Assembly: GCA_040772845.1 (NCBI GenBank)
Contig: JAXGXG010000001.1
Span: forward strand, 5,270,001 to 5,334,000
DNA from: PWXP01 sp040772845
GTDB lineage: Bacteria; Planctomycetota; Planctomycetia; Pirellulales; Thermoguttaceae
Length of the DNA: 64,000 bases
Reading direction: 5' to 3'
The position numbers were made by a program, and so were the translations under genes. How positions within the stretch are numbered: position 1 is the first letter of the stretch; each line of letters opens with the position of its first letter. Of this stretch, positions 25,541-34,240 are shown one piece after another. The notes beneath the pieces were generated by a model that was not told where the DNA came from, ran no database searches, and saw only the letters and a list, made by a program, of their open reading frames with translations.

Positions 25541-27151
25541 GTGCTACTGGCATTTCTGGCAAGCCGGTTTCGCTACGTGGTGGTTCTTTCGGCCATCGTG
25601 ACGCCGTGCGTATCGGCGGCAGGGCCTTTCCTTCCGCCGACCGAAAACCTGGCGTTTCATTTGCAAGCCAACCGGGGGGTGGCGGTCCATTCCGCGGGCG
25701 TGACCGACTGGTTCGATCAGACGGCCGCCGGAGTCGACTTCACGGTCGACACAAGCGCAACGGGCCGTGAACCGACGTTGAGCTTGAACCAACTCAACGG
25801 GCTGCCTGCCCTCTCCTTTGCCGGCGACAAGCTGCTTAACAACGATTTCAAATTCGGAGTGGATCAGACGGTCTTCATCGTGCTTGCCGGAGACAACGTC
25901 ACTTCGGATCTGCAGCGTTACATGGGCCACTACGGCGATGGCCAGTTGCGATACAAGAACGGCTATTTGCACGGCTGGTTCGGAGGCGGTACTCTGCCGC
26001 CGGAGGATTCGAACATTGCCGTAACAAAAGAGGAGTTCGCCTTGGCTACCTATCAGTTCAACAGTGACAACGTCCTGGTAGCGGTCAATGGCAACCCTTT
26101 CGTTACGCTGAAGGGAAGTGCGCCGAGCTTCTCGACAGGTACCGAGCTGGCGATCGGCGCAGTCGGAAATCAGGGGCCCAGTTTTAACGGCCGCATTGCC
26201 GAGGTGCTGGTATACGACAAGTCGCTTGACGCAACGGAACGCACAGCCGTTGAAGCCTACTTGGCGAACAAGTATTTGAAAGCGATCCGGCCGGAGGTGA
26301 TTCCGTATGCAACAACCAACGCGGATGCGCAGTACCCGACGGCCGTGTTGTACCACATGGATGGAAATGGGCTGGACTCTTCGGGAAACGGGTTGGACTT
26401 AACCCGTTACGGCGGGGCAGCCAGTGATGCGTGGGTGGATGGTCCGACGGGGCTCGACTTGGCTACCGGGCCGATTGACAGTGTCAGTCGCGTCTTGCAC
26501 AAGCAAGATCTTTCGGCGGCTGAAGTCGGGCTGTTCGACACCGAGACGTTCACCATCGAGGCTTGGGTTCGTAATCCGACGTTGGTTGGCGTCGATGGCG
26601 AGCAGATGCCTATGTTCTTCTATCGCGATGGCATCAACTCGAGGCTCGATTGGGTTGTAACGCTAGCCAATCGACTTGAACTGCGGATGCTCGACGCCGA
26701 CGGAGGCGCCTACACGACGTATGCCACCGAACCCGTGGCGTTCGATGAAGATGCCTGGCATCACTTGGCCGTCACCTACGACGACAATGGCGATACGGCG
26801 TCCGATGACGGTACGCTGCGGTTCTATATGACATCGTTGGATGACTTCAGCGGGCAGGCGTCTCTGGTGCAAGAGATCGGTGGAGTAACCGATATCAAGG
26901 CTCTGACTGCAGGCGGCGATCTGATCCTTGGAGGCGCCGACTATATGTCCAGGCGTTTGTTCGGCGGCGATATCGACCAGGTCCGGTACGTTAACCGGGC
27001 CCTGGCGGCGCACGAGTTCAATCTTGCCATGCCGGTTCCGGAGCCTTCGGCGGCGGTACTGGCGCTAATCGTTCTTATCTGGCTTGGAATGCGCGGAGGG
27101 CGCGCACGGTTGCTGGCGGCATCGCCTGCGCTACAGAAATCGGATTGTTGA
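25541..27151 (+). CDS. LamG-domain protein with PEP-CTERM sorting signal
   Basis: A 536-residue exported protein. The start is GTG at 25541, with GGAGGT five bases upstream, followed by a signal peptide (LLAFLASRFRYVVVLSAIVTPCVSA). Two concanavalin A-like/LamG domains follow: residues about 30-245 ('LAFHLQANRGVAVHSAGVTDW', 'IGAVGNQGPSFNGRIAEVLVYD') and about 255-500 ('AVLYHMDGNGLDSSGNGLDL', 'FTIEAWVRNP', 'DAWHHLAVTYDD'). The C-terminus carries the PEP-CTERM signal 'VPEPSAAVLALIVLIWLGMRG' plus a basic end, which marks the protein for cleavage by an exosortase in species with extracellular polysaccharide. It is followed without a gap by the pilin-like DUF1559 gene. The ligand is unknown. Confidence 0.85.
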   Translation: MLLAFLASRFRYVVVLSAIVTPCVSAAGPFLPPTENLAFHLQANRGVAVHSAGVTDWFDQTAAGVDFTVDTSATGREPTLSLNQLNGLPALSFAGDKLLNNDFKFGVDQTVFIVLAGDNVTSDLQRYMGHYGDGQLRYKNGYLHGWFGGGTLPPEDSNIAVTKEEFALATYQFNSDNVLVAVNGNPFVTLKGSAPSFSTGTELAIGAVGNQGPSFNGRIAEVLVYDKSLDATERTAVEAYLANKYLKAIRPEVIPYATTNADAQYPTAVLYHMDGNGLDSSGNGLDLTRYGGAASDAWVDGPTGLDLATGPIDSVSRVLHKQDLSAAEVGLFDTETFTIEAWVRNPTLVGVDGEQMPMFFYRDGINSRLDWVVTLANRLELRMLDADGGAYTTYATEPVAFDEDAWHHLAVTYDDNGDTASDDGTLRFYMTSLDDFSGQASLVQEIGGVTDIKALTAGGDLILGGADYMSRRLFGGDIDQVRYVNRALAAHEFNLAMPVPEPSAAVLALIVLIWLGMRGGRARLLAASPALQKSDC

Positions 27152-28066
27152 ATGAGACGACGTTGCGGATTCACATTGGTGGAATTGCTGGTGGTCATTA
27201 CGATCATCGGCATTCTGATTTCTCTGTTGCTGCCGGCCGTACAGAGCGCGCGGGAAGCGGCGCGCCGGCTTCAGTGCACAAATAACTTGAAGCAGCTTGG
27301 ACTGGCGCTGCACAACTATCACCAGGCGCTGAAATCCTTCCCTGCCGGTACTTCGACCAGCATTCCCGGCAATTGCAAGAACGGTTCCGATTGCCGTGGC
27401 AATCCGATGTATGTACCGCTACTGCCGTATGTCGAGCAGGCGGCCATTGAACAGCGCTACAGTTATGTTTTGGACTGGGGGTATGCGTCGTGGGGCGACT
27501 CCGCCCAGAATGCCGGACTTGGCGTCTTCCAGTGCCCCAGCATGCCCCTGTGGAATGAGGTTCAGAACCGTCGCGACTATTTCGGCTGTTCCGGCGGACG
27601 CGAGTCGAGTTGGACTTGCCGGTTCGGCGAAGTCTTTCGCGACGGGCTATTCTGCATCAATCAGTGGGTGCGCATCGAGGATATCCGCGACGGTTCCTCG
27701 AATACGATCGCGATGGGCGAGAGCAGTCATCCGGCCAAGTGGGGATCCGGCGACGGTTACGGCGATCCGATGGTCGGCGGTCCGGTTACGTGGAAGTTCG
27801 GGGCCGACTGCGCCGCTCCGTGCACGTCGGGAACGACCCATTCGCTCGGCCGCGCGTTCCGGGTGACGAAGTATCCGATCAATGCCGACCTGCGTCCCAT
27901 GGAGGATACGGACAACAACGAATACCCCTTTGCGAGCCATCATCCGGGCGGCGCCCAATTCGTGTTTGCCGACGGGCACGTTTCTTTCCTTTCGGATTCA
28001 ATCGACTTGACCTTGTACCAATCGCTTTCCACCTATGCCGGCGGCGAGCCGGTAAGCCCGCCGTAG
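27152..28066 (+). CDS. DUF1559 protein with prepilin-type N-terminus
   Basis: A 304-residue protein of the large planctomycete DUF1559 family. Residues 1-30 are a type IV prepilin leader and helix (RRCGFTLVELLVVITIIGIL), followed by 'LLPAVQSAREAARRLQCTNNLKQLGLALHNYH', which is almost invariant in the family. Near the C-terminus is the H-x9-DG motif 'HHPGGAQFVFADGHVSFLSD'. Members are thought to be surface or pseudopilus-like proteins, with no proven function. The ATG follows the PEP-CTERM stop directly (TGAATG), so the two are cotranscribed and probably act together at the cell surface. Several Cys occur in the middle ('SCTWCR'-type region), which is normal. Confidence 0.92.
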   Translation: MRRRCGFTLVELLVVITIIGILISLLLPAVQSAREAARRLQCTNNLKQLGLALHNYHQALKSFPAGTSTSIPGNCKNGSDCRGNPMYVPLLPYVEQAAIEQRYSYVLDWGYASWGDSAQNAGLGVFQCPSMPLWNEVQNRRDYFGCSGGRESSWTCRFGEVFRDGLFCINQWVRIEDIRDGSSNTIAMGESSHPAKWGSGDGYGDPMVGGPVTWKFGADCAAPCTSGTTHSLGRAFRVTKYPINADLRPMEDTDNNEYPFASHHPGGAQFVFADGHVSFLSDSIDLTLYQSLSTYAGGEPVSPP

Positions 28067-28093
28067 GGTTGTTTGCAGGATGAAAGCTCAACC

Positions 28094-28561
28094 ATGATGT
28101 GGACCAGGACCATGCCGCGTCTTTTTACCCTTTCCAGTCTTGCCATCTTGTTTTGTGCCTTTTCCGGAGGTTGCGGTTCGGGCCATCCCGAGACTTTCCC
28201 GGTGGCAGGAAAGATCACCTATGACGGTCAACCGGTAACACAAGGCACCGTCGTGTTCTATCCGGAAGAAGGGCGCTCGGCCATGGGAACCATTGCCGCT
28301 GACGGTTCCTATCGGCTGACGACATTCGAGGATGGGGACGGAGCGCTGCCGGGGCGTCATACGGTCACCATCACGGCAATTGCCCAGTCGGCTTCGGCTC
28401 CGGCATCGATGGAGGAAGAGATGGAACACGGCATGCTTGGCTCCATGGAAGGGAGCATACGGTGGCTCGTTCCGGAACGTTACGCTCGGCGCGAGACCTC
28501 GGGACTCACCGCTGACGTGCCTACCGAGGGAGGCGCAATCGATTTTGAGCTCACGAACTGA
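28094..28561 (+). CDS. lipoprotein with carboxypeptidase-regulatory/transthyretin-like domain
   Basis: A 155-residue protein with a lipoprotein signal (RLFTLSSLAILFCAFSGGC; the Cys near residue 24 is the likely lipidation site). A beta-sandwich follows, 'FPVAGKITYDGQPVTQGTVVFYPEEG' and 'GTIAADGSYRLTTFEDGDGALPGRHTVTI', as in the small carboxypeptidase-regulatory-like proteins that follow DUF1559 genes in planctomycetes. It is the third gene of this operon. Two ATG codons are adjacent (28094, 28097), and either would work. The role is unknown, perhaps surface assembly. Confidence 0.82.
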   Translation: MMWTRTMPRLFTLSSLAILFCAFSGGCGSGHPETFPVAGKITYDGQPVTQGTVVFYPEEGRSAMGTIAADGSYRLTTFEDGDGALPGRHTVTITAIAQSASAPASMEEEMEHGMLGSMEGSIRWLVPERYARRETSGLTADVPTEGGAIDFELTN

Positions 28562-28579
28562 GCGATATCTTCAAGAAAA

Positions 28580-28659
28580 GGAGCTGTCCCAGTCTCGCGG
28601 CAGAGCCGTTGGCCGTTGCGGCAACCGGTCTGCCATGCGGCGAGAACTGGGACAGTTCC
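28580..28659. terminator. long hairpin between convergent genes, possible bidirectional terminator
   Basis: Arms GGAGCTGTCCCAGT (28580-28593) and ACTGGGACAGTTCC (28646-28659) pair with one G-U. The stem continues inward (CTCGC/GCGAG, GGCAGA/TCTGCC with a bulge). It sits between the lipoprotein stop and the porin stop. There is no T-run, so it may be a palindromic repeat rather than a classic terminator. Confidence 0.55.
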
Positions 28660-28682
28660 CTGCAAAAGGTCATCCGTGTCGT

Positions 28683-30098
28683 TCAGAACGAGTATTTGAA
28701 CATCCAGTCAAACACGATGGATTCGCCCGGCTCGGTCGGTCCAGTGGGAACGGCGCGCACGTCCTGGTAGAGGGTCTTCCAGGAAGTCACTTCAACACCG
28801 GTCACAAGCGACTTCGTAATGTCGAAGCTCGTGTTGGCAAAGATGAACTGGTTGTATGTGCGGCCGTACTGGATGTCGGAATTGAGCGGATCATCCAAGC
28901 CGTAGCCAACTACGACACGCCACCGGTCCGTCAGCTTATAGGTCGCGTCGATCCAGCCGCCGGACGAACGAATGGTCGAGCGGTAGCCGGGGCAGATACC
29001 TTGTCCGATGCCGCCCAGAAAGGCGCTCAGGTTTTCACCCGTAAACGTCTCTGCCTTTACGAGAAGCCGGTCGGTGACGGGTACTTTCACGTCGACGTTG
29101 GCTGACCACGTGCGGAAACGCTGGTCGTCGCGGGCTGGCGCCGGGCCGGCGCTGGTGAAGTCGAAACCGGTTTCGCCGATGTGGCCGGACATACCGACTT
29201 CAATGGGACGACCATATTTCCGATCACCGATCGTGGCTGCCAAACGGCCTTGTACAATGGGCCAGCCGCCCGGCTCCCGATCTACGCCGGTTGTGGTGGA
29301 GAAATCGGTAACGATATTCTGCATAAGCCCGATCTGCGAGGTGAGCATCAGTTCGGGGCCGGGGTAGAAGTAACGCTCGAATCGGAACTGGGCGCGTCGG
29401 TAGCCAATGTCGCCGCCCAGCCAGCCGACGGCATAGTTGAGCGTGCTTGTGTACAGCGGCGAGATAACATCCCAGGTCTGACCGACGAGGATGCGATAGT
29501 AGTCATTCTTCACTTGCCAGTACACGTGGCGAAGTTGGACGGTTGCCTTGTTCTCCGATGCCGCGGTCACGGGGCTTTGGAAGTCGAACTCAAAACAACC
29601 GGAACTGGTCGCATTGTGGAAGAACGGAATGCGCGGTCCCTCCACGTTCACTCCGAATCGCGAACGGCGGGCGTCAACGATAAATGCATTCTCGCCTTCT
29701 GTTTCTCGCGACGGTACATAGAGCGTGTAGGCGCCGGGGTACGTACGATCGGTCTGGTAGATCATGTCGGCCCAGAACGCTCCGTACGGAACAATGCGGA
29801 AGTTGCCCTTGGTGAAGGTGAGGCGTTTCATCTCCGCCTGCAGTTCACCCCAGGTGAAGTATTCTTCGTCAGCCTGGGGGGCGGCGAGTGACGAGTAGTT
29901 CACACTCGCCTGCACCGTTTCTACGGGCGGGAGTCGAGTAGGATGCTGTCTCAGCCACTCCAGTTCGCTCCGGAGCGCCTGGGTCTCCCGCTCTAACTGG
30001 GAGGTCCGTGCAGCCAGGGTGTCACTGGCGGCCACGGGGACCGCCAGGGCCAGATACGAGGCGAAGCCCACGAGGGCAAGCAAAGGCATGGGTTTCAT
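28683..30098 (-). CDS. outer-membrane porin-like beta-barrel
   Basis: A 471-residue exported protein. After the signal peptide (MKPMPLLALVGFASYLALAVPVAA) comes a short coiled-coil (TLAARTSQLERETQALRSELEWL), as in trimeric OprB/carbohydrate-porin-like proteins. The barrel is dominated by alternating aromatic strands ('NFRIVPYGAFWADMIYQTD', 'VQLRHVYWQVKNDYYRILVGQTWD', 'RFRTWSANVDVKVPVTDRLLVKAET'). The final residue is Phe (WMFKYSF), the outer-membrane assembly signal. The start at 30098 has AAGGA upstream; the open frame extends far beyond (to 30476) but is not protein-like. It presumably lets small solutes cross the outer membrane. Confidence 0.82.
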   Translation of the reverse strand: MKPMPLLALVGFASYLALAVPVAASDTLAARTSQLERETQALRSELEWLRQHPTRLPPVETVQASVNYSSLAAPQADEEYFTWGELQAEMKRLTFTKGNFRIVPYGAFWADMIYQTDRTYPGAYTLYVPSRETEGENAFIVDARRSRFGVNVEGPRIPFFHNATSSGCFEFDFQSPVTAASENKATVQLRHVYWQVKNDYYRILVGQTWDVISPLYTSTLNYAVGWLGGDIGYRRAQFRFERYFYPGPELMLTSQIGLMQNIVTDFSTTTGVDREPGGWPIVQGRLAATIGDRKYGRPIEVGMSGHIGETGFDFTSAGPAPARDDQRFRTWSANVDVKVPVTDRLLVKAETFTGENLSAFLGGIGQGICPGYRSTIRSSGGWIDATYKLTDRWRVVVGYGLDDPLNSDIQYGRTYNQFIFANTSFDITKSLVTGVEVTSWKTLYQDVRAVPTGPTEPGESIVFDWMFKYSF

Positions 30099-30411
30099 AA
30101 GCTGGACATCCTTTCCAAGCCGTGGATTGTGGCCACAGCCGCTTATGGGGGTTATGTGGCAGCCATTTCTTCCGTACTTGCAACAGACGTCCGAATAACC
30201 GTTCGATCCATGCACCCGGATACATCCGAGCGTCTGTTTTAACCTGTATCGTCTGTATTTCGGGCGCTCTTGACGGGTTGGGGGGGCTATGAAAGAAAGG
30301 TGAACGGGAGCATATGAATAAAACAGACAATCGAGATTACCCATCCATTCGCACCGAGTTGCCCAGAAGGAAACATTCAACGAAAAAACTTGACTTCCTG
30401 TGTGGGGGTTA
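30099..30411. other. divergent intergenic region between porin and glgC
   Basis: No gene is supported. It contains a poly-C/GGGG tract (30278-30287) and AT-richer sequence. It should hold the porin promoter, but no clear boxes were found on the minus strand. Confidence 0.4.
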
Positions 30412-30440
30412 TTCAACCGCAGGAGACCACTTGGTAGAAT
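30412..30440 (+). promoter_or_regulatory. weak candidate promoter for glgC
   Basis: TTCAAC (30412-30417), 17 bases, TAGAAT (30435-30440). The -10 box is good and the -35 weak. It lies 117 bases before the glgC ATG. A tentative call. Confidence 0.35.
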
Positions 30441-30556
30441 GAGGCAGCAGCGAAGTGATATTCGTGGGGCTATCACCCTTGTGGTGGGGTTGTTTGTTGG
30501 GGTTGTCGCAAGATCGTAGCGGCTTCATCCGCCAGGTTCATTTGGGAGGGATTCTT

Positions 30557-31843
30557 ATGAAACATGTTGTCAGCCTGGTGCTCGGAGGCGGGCGAGGGAC
30601 GCGTCTCTACCCGCTCACAAAATACCGCTCCAAACCGGCAGTGCCGATTGCAGGCAAGTACCGATTGATCGATATACCGTTGTCCAACTGTATCAACAGC
30701 GGTTTGAACCGGATGTACGTGCTGACCCAATTCAACTCGGTCAGTCTGCACCGGCATATACGTCGCACTTATACGTTCGACTCGTTCGACGGTGGTTTTG
30801 TCGAGGTCCTGGCCGCTCAACAGACATTGGCCAATACGACGTGGTATCAGGGGACGGCAGACGCGGTCCGGCAGAATCTGAGCTATATACGTCGCCGCGA
30901 TATCAAGTATGTGTTGATCCTTTCGGGGGATCAGCTTTATCAAATGGACTTCCGCGATATGATTGCCTCGCACGAGGCGGCGGGTGCGGATGTGTCGATT
31001 TCGGGCGTTCCGGTGCATTCGAAAGACGCGGCCGGGTTGGGAATCATGCGTCTGGACGATACGGGCCGGGTTGTTGGTTTTCTGGAAAAGCCGCAAACGG
31101 AGAAGGAACTGGAGCATGTGCGGACCGATCCTGCCTGGATCGACGCGCACGGGGTCCAGAGTAACGGTCGCGATTGTCTGGCCAATATGGGCATTTACCT
31201 GTTCAACCGCGACGCGCTGGTCGATGTGCTGGAGAAGACCGAATACCAGGATTTCGGCAAGGAAGTTTTTCCGGCATCGATTCGCACCCGGCGTGTTCAG
31301 GTGCATCTGTTCGATGGATATTGGGAGGACATCGGAACGATACGGTCGTTTTTTGAAGCGAACCTGAGCCTGGCGCGGGCCACGCCGCCATTCGAGTTGG
31401 CCCGGGCTAAGGCGCCCGTTTACACGCGTCCCCGGTTCTTGCCGCCGTCGTTGATTGAAGGGGCAACCATCCGCGGGAGTCTGGTGGCTGACGGCTGCCG
31501 AATTGAAGAAGGGGCCGTGGTGGAGAATAGCGTGATCGGGCTGCGGTGTTCTATCGGTCGCGATTCGGTAATTCGCAACTCGGTGCTTATGGGCAACGAC
31601 TATTACGAAAACCTTGGCGAGTTGGATGCCGACCGCGATACGGGAATTCCGGCTGTCGGAATTGGCGCCGGCGCGGTGATTGAAAGCGCCATTATCGACA
31701 AGAACTGCCGTATCGGCCACGGCGTTCAGATTACCAACCATCGCGGCGTCGAGACGACCGAGGAGACCGAGCAAGGGATGATTCGCGACGGCGTCGCGGT
31801 CATTCCCAAAGATGCCGTCCTGCCCGATGGCTGGAAGATGTAG
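30557..31843 (+). CDS. glgC: glucose-1-phosphate adenylyltransferase
   Basis: A 428-residue enzyme making ADP-glucose from glucose-1-phosphate and ATP, the committed step of glycogen synthesis. The nucleotide-binding start 'VLGGGRGTRLYPLTKYRSKPAVPIAG', 'WYQGTADAVRQNL', 'ILSGDQLYQMDFRDMI' and 'GFLEKPQT' are all present. The C-terminal third is the left-handed beta-helix ('EGATIRGSLVADGCRIEEGAVVENSVIG'). The start at 30557 follows GGGAGGG (30544-30550). Upstream codons in the same frame (from 30455) are not family-like. No other glycogen gene is adjacent. It ends exactly where the convergent methyltransferase gene ends (stops at 31843/31844), leaving no room for a terminator. Confidence 0.92.
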   Translation: MKHVVSLVLGGGRGTRLYPLTKYRSKPAVPIAGKYRLIDIPLSNCINSGLNRMYVLTQFNSVSLHRHIRRTYTFDSFDGGFVEVLAAQQTLANTTWYQGTADAVRQNLSYIRRRDIKYVLILSGDQLYQMDFRDMIASHEAAGADVSISGVPVHSKDAAGLGIMRLDDTGRVVGFLEKPQTEKELEHVRTDPAWIDAHGVQSNGRDCLANMGIYLFNRDALVDVLEKTEYQDFGKEVFPASIRTRRVQVHLFDGYWEDIGTIRSFFEANLSLARATPPFELARAKAPVYTRPRFLPPSLIEGATIRGSLVADGCRIEEGAVVENSVIGLRCSIGRDSVIRNSVLMGNDYYENLGELDADRDTGIPAVGIGAGAVIESAIIDKNCRIGHGVQITNHRGVETTEETEQGMIRDGVAVIPKDAVLPDGWKM

Positions 31844-32641
31844 TCAGAGGCTTCGCTGCCGCCGTGCTTCGTAGAAGAGCACGGCCGCTGCAACCGAGAT
31901 ATTCAGACTGTCGGCCAGGCCGAGCATGGGCAGGTGGACTGCGGTGATGGCCTCTTCATGCCACAGGGAGCTAAGCCCGTTTGCCTCGCTGCCCAGGACA
32001 AGGGCCGTCGGCTGTCGGAAGTCGATCTCCGTGTAGGGCACGCTGCCATCGACACGGGCCGCGACGATGTTGAACCGCCGTTCGCGCAGCCAAGCGAGCG
32101 TTTGGGGACTGGTCGCCTCGCAGACCGGCATCGCGAAGATTGTGCCGAGGCTGGCGCGGATGGCATTCGGGTTGAACAGGTCGGTGCGCGGATCGGCAAC
32201 CACGACGGCGTCGAGTCCGGCGCCGTCGGCGCTGCGCACCACGGCGCCGACATTGCCCGGTTTCTCGATGCCTTCCAGTACGGCGACAAGCGGGTTATCC
32301 GGCAGCAGAAGCGAGGCCGGTTCGGCGGCCGGCGGCTCAGCAACGGCCAATACCCCGTCTGTTCGCTGGCCGAACGCTAGTTTCGTGAAGACGTTTTCTG
32401 TCACTTCGAGCAGTTCGGCTCCGGCCTCGCGCAATCGAGCGATGAGTGCTGTTCCGACCTCGTTCGTCAAAAGGGTTGGGCAGAAGAAGACTTCCCGAAT
32501 TGCCACGCCGGCGGTCAGCGCCCGGCCGATCTCCCGCAGTCCATCAATCAGAATGCGTCCTTGGAGTCGTCGTTGCCGCCCATCCCGCAGGCGTACGGCA
32601 TTTTTGACTCGCGGGTTCTGCGCACTGGTAATCCGGTTCAT
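31844..32641 (-). CDS. SpoU/TrmH-family RNA 2'-O-methyltransferase
   Basis: A 265-residue SPOUT methyltransferase. The N-terminal RNA-binding domain starts 'NRITSAQNPRVKNAVRLRDGRQRRLQGRILIDGL'. The catalytic knot shows motif 1 'VLEGIEKPGNVGAVVRSADG' (Asn and Arg), motif 2 'ALVLGSEANGLS' and motif 3 'LPMLGLADSLNISVAAAVLFYEA'. It uses S-adenosylmethionine to methylate a ribose in tRNA or 23S rRNA; which nucleotide cannot be told. The start at 32641 is selected because sequence further upstream (to 32767) is not family-like. The ribosome binding site is weak. Confidence 0.88.
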   Translation of the reverse strand: MNRITSAQNPRVKNAVRLRDGRQRRLQGRILIDGLREIGRALTAGVAIREVFFCPTLLTNEVGTALIARLREAGAELLEVTENVFTKLAFGQRTDGVLAVAEPPAAEPASLLLPDNPLVAVLEGIEKPGNVGAVVRSADGAGLDAVVVADPRTDLFNPNAIRASLGTIFAMPVCEATSPQTLAWLRERRFNIVAARVDGSVPYTEIDFRQPTALVLGSEANGLSSLWHEEAITAVHLPMLGLADSLNISVAAAVLFYEARRQRSL

Positions 32642-32819
32642 CGTACCGCTGAAACCCCAGGTCTTCCGTAGATGCTCGTTCAGGTATGGACACAGGCTCT
32701 TGTGCAATCGTTCGCGGGTAGCGAGTCGAAACGAGTATCGACCACAACTCGATTCACCATACGGCATTGCCTTCCCCCTGTCAATGGGGTAATGATCGCT
32801 GGCTGCACCCCTGTGTCGA

Positions 32820-34094
32820 CTACACCTTCGGCTTGATGAACATCATCTCGGCCGGCGTTACCCAACTGGAACGAAGGTCCACGCGGAACCAGCCCTCGCT
32901 GTTCTTTCGGTGGAAGCGGCAGGGGGACCGCCTGCCGAACTCCGCGAGGTCGTACTGCGCCCATGTCTTGCCGAGGTCGTTCGAGACGATGAAACCGGTG
33001 GCCATGGGCGATGCAGGGGCGCAGTGCGACGCCAGGAGCGTGCCGTCCTGGACGATCATGTTGCCCGATTCCACCTCCGGATTGAACAGCCGCGTGTGCC
33101 GGTCAGGCTTGGTAATATCGGCCGGATCGCAACGGAACACGCCGCGATCGTACGGCTTCGGCCCGTTCGAGTCGCTGATCCAGTACACCTGCCCGTCGAC
33201 GAAGTTGATGCCGCCGCACTTGTACCGCGAGTTCGAATAGTCCGACACGATGACCTTCCAGTCCCACCGATCCTTGCCGGCATCGTACGTGCCGCGAAGC
33301 CAGTGGCATTCGTGTCCTTCGGGCCGGGTGCCGTCGCCCGTGCAGGCGTAGAAGGCGTCTTCGGCCGGGTTATACGTCACGTCGTGGACGTGGCGGCAGA
33401 TGGTCGCGTTGTCCGGATTGCCCAGTAGCGAGCCTCCCTTGCCGCCGCCCCCGGAACCGTTGTCGGTGAAGTACGGGCTCTGGCCGAACGAATAGGCGAG
33501 TTTCACGGTCTGCCCGCCGTCGGTGGAGTAGTAGATGTTCACCGGCGATGCACCGCCGATGACGTTGCAGTAATTGCCCCAAATGAGCATCTCCCGGCCC
33601 TTGACGTCGAATGTGTTGACGCCCGTGAGGCTGTGGAAGTACCAGCCGGGCAGATCGGGGTTCTTCGGCGCGTGCGGAACGTAGTCGCTTCCGTCGGCTT
33701 TCTTCACCGTAATGGGCTTGTATGTCTTCAGATTGTCAGTGCTCAGGTACAATTTGGCCAATGCGCTGAACAGGATGTTCCCGTTTTCCAGGATGACGCT
33801 GAAGACAATGTTCTTCGCATCGGGAAACGCGGCACTGTGCGGCCACGTGCGGCCATTGTCTTCCGAAAGCAGTACCTTGTCGTCGGTGTACGCGAACGCC
33901 TTGTTATCGCGATGCGAGTCGACGAACAGGCCCTTTGGCTGCGGGCGATACCAGAAGTGCTCCGTTTCCCGCACGTCGGGCCACTCGCCAGTTGCCTCGG
34001 CGCCCCAGCCTGCTTTCGAGAGCAGCAGTCCGGCAGTTGCCGCCGATGTGGTCGTCAGGAACCGGCGTCGAGTCCATTGATCGTTTTGTGTCAT
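32820..34094 (-). CDS. Tat-exported BNR/Asp-box (sialidase-like fold) protein
   Basis: A 424-residue protein with a twin-arginine signal (TRRRFLTTTSAATAGLLLS). The body is a beta-propeller with Asp-box repeats, seen as 'SEDNGRTW', 'STDGGQTV' and 'SNDLGKTW', plus related turns, as in sialidase-like and exo-glycosidase propellers. No sialidase catalytic triad was identified, so it may bind glycans or have another hydrolytic role. It is the last gene of a four-gene minus-strand operon with a ThuA/LamG protein, an esterase and a rhamnosidase, 146 bases after the ThuA gene; that gap contains short repeats. Confidence 0.72.
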   Translation of the reverse strand: MTQNDQWTRRRFLTTTSAATAGLLLSKAGWGAEATGEWPDVRETEHFWYRPQPKGLFVDSHRDNKAFAYTDDKVLLSEDNGRTWPHSAAFPDAKNIVFSVILENGNILFSALAKLYLSTDNLKTYKPITVKKADGSDYVPHAPKNPDLPGWYFHSLTGVNTFDVKGREMLIWGNYCNVIGGASPVNIYYSTDGGQTVKLAYSFGQSPYFTDNGSGGGGKGGSLLGNPDNATICRHVHDVTYNPAEDAFYACTGDGTRPEGHECHWLRGTYDAGKDRWDWKVIVSDYSNSRYKCGGINFVDGQVYWISDSNGPKPYDRGVFRCDPADITKPDRHTRLFNPEVESGNMIVQDGTLLASHCAPASPMATGFIVSNDLGKTWAQYDLAEFGRRSPCRFHRKNSEGWFRVDLRSSWVTPAEMMFIKPKV

Positions 34095-34120
34095 GATAGT
34101 GCTCCGCGGAAGGGGGGAAG

Positions 34121-34216
34121 TTGTCAGTTGTCAGGTGTCAGTTGTCAGAAGGCGGGGGGCAACGTGCAGCGGGTGATTTGGGTATCTGAGATTTCAAATC
34201 TCAAATCTGAAATCTC
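34121..34216. repeat. short tandem and inverted repeats in an intergenic gap
   Basis: Four near-tandem copies of a TGTCAG[T/G] heptad (34121-34149), then an inverted repeat GAGATTTC/GAAATCTC (34188-34195 and 34209-34216). The same heptad recurs near 52.5 kb and 53.5 kb. Confidence 0.75.
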
Positions 34217-34240
34217 CCATCTCCGATTGGCGGTGTTGTG

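Noticed and set aside
34121..34149. heptad repeats as a CRISPR array
   Set aside because: The units are 7 bases, adjacent and without unique spacers; no cas genes are near.
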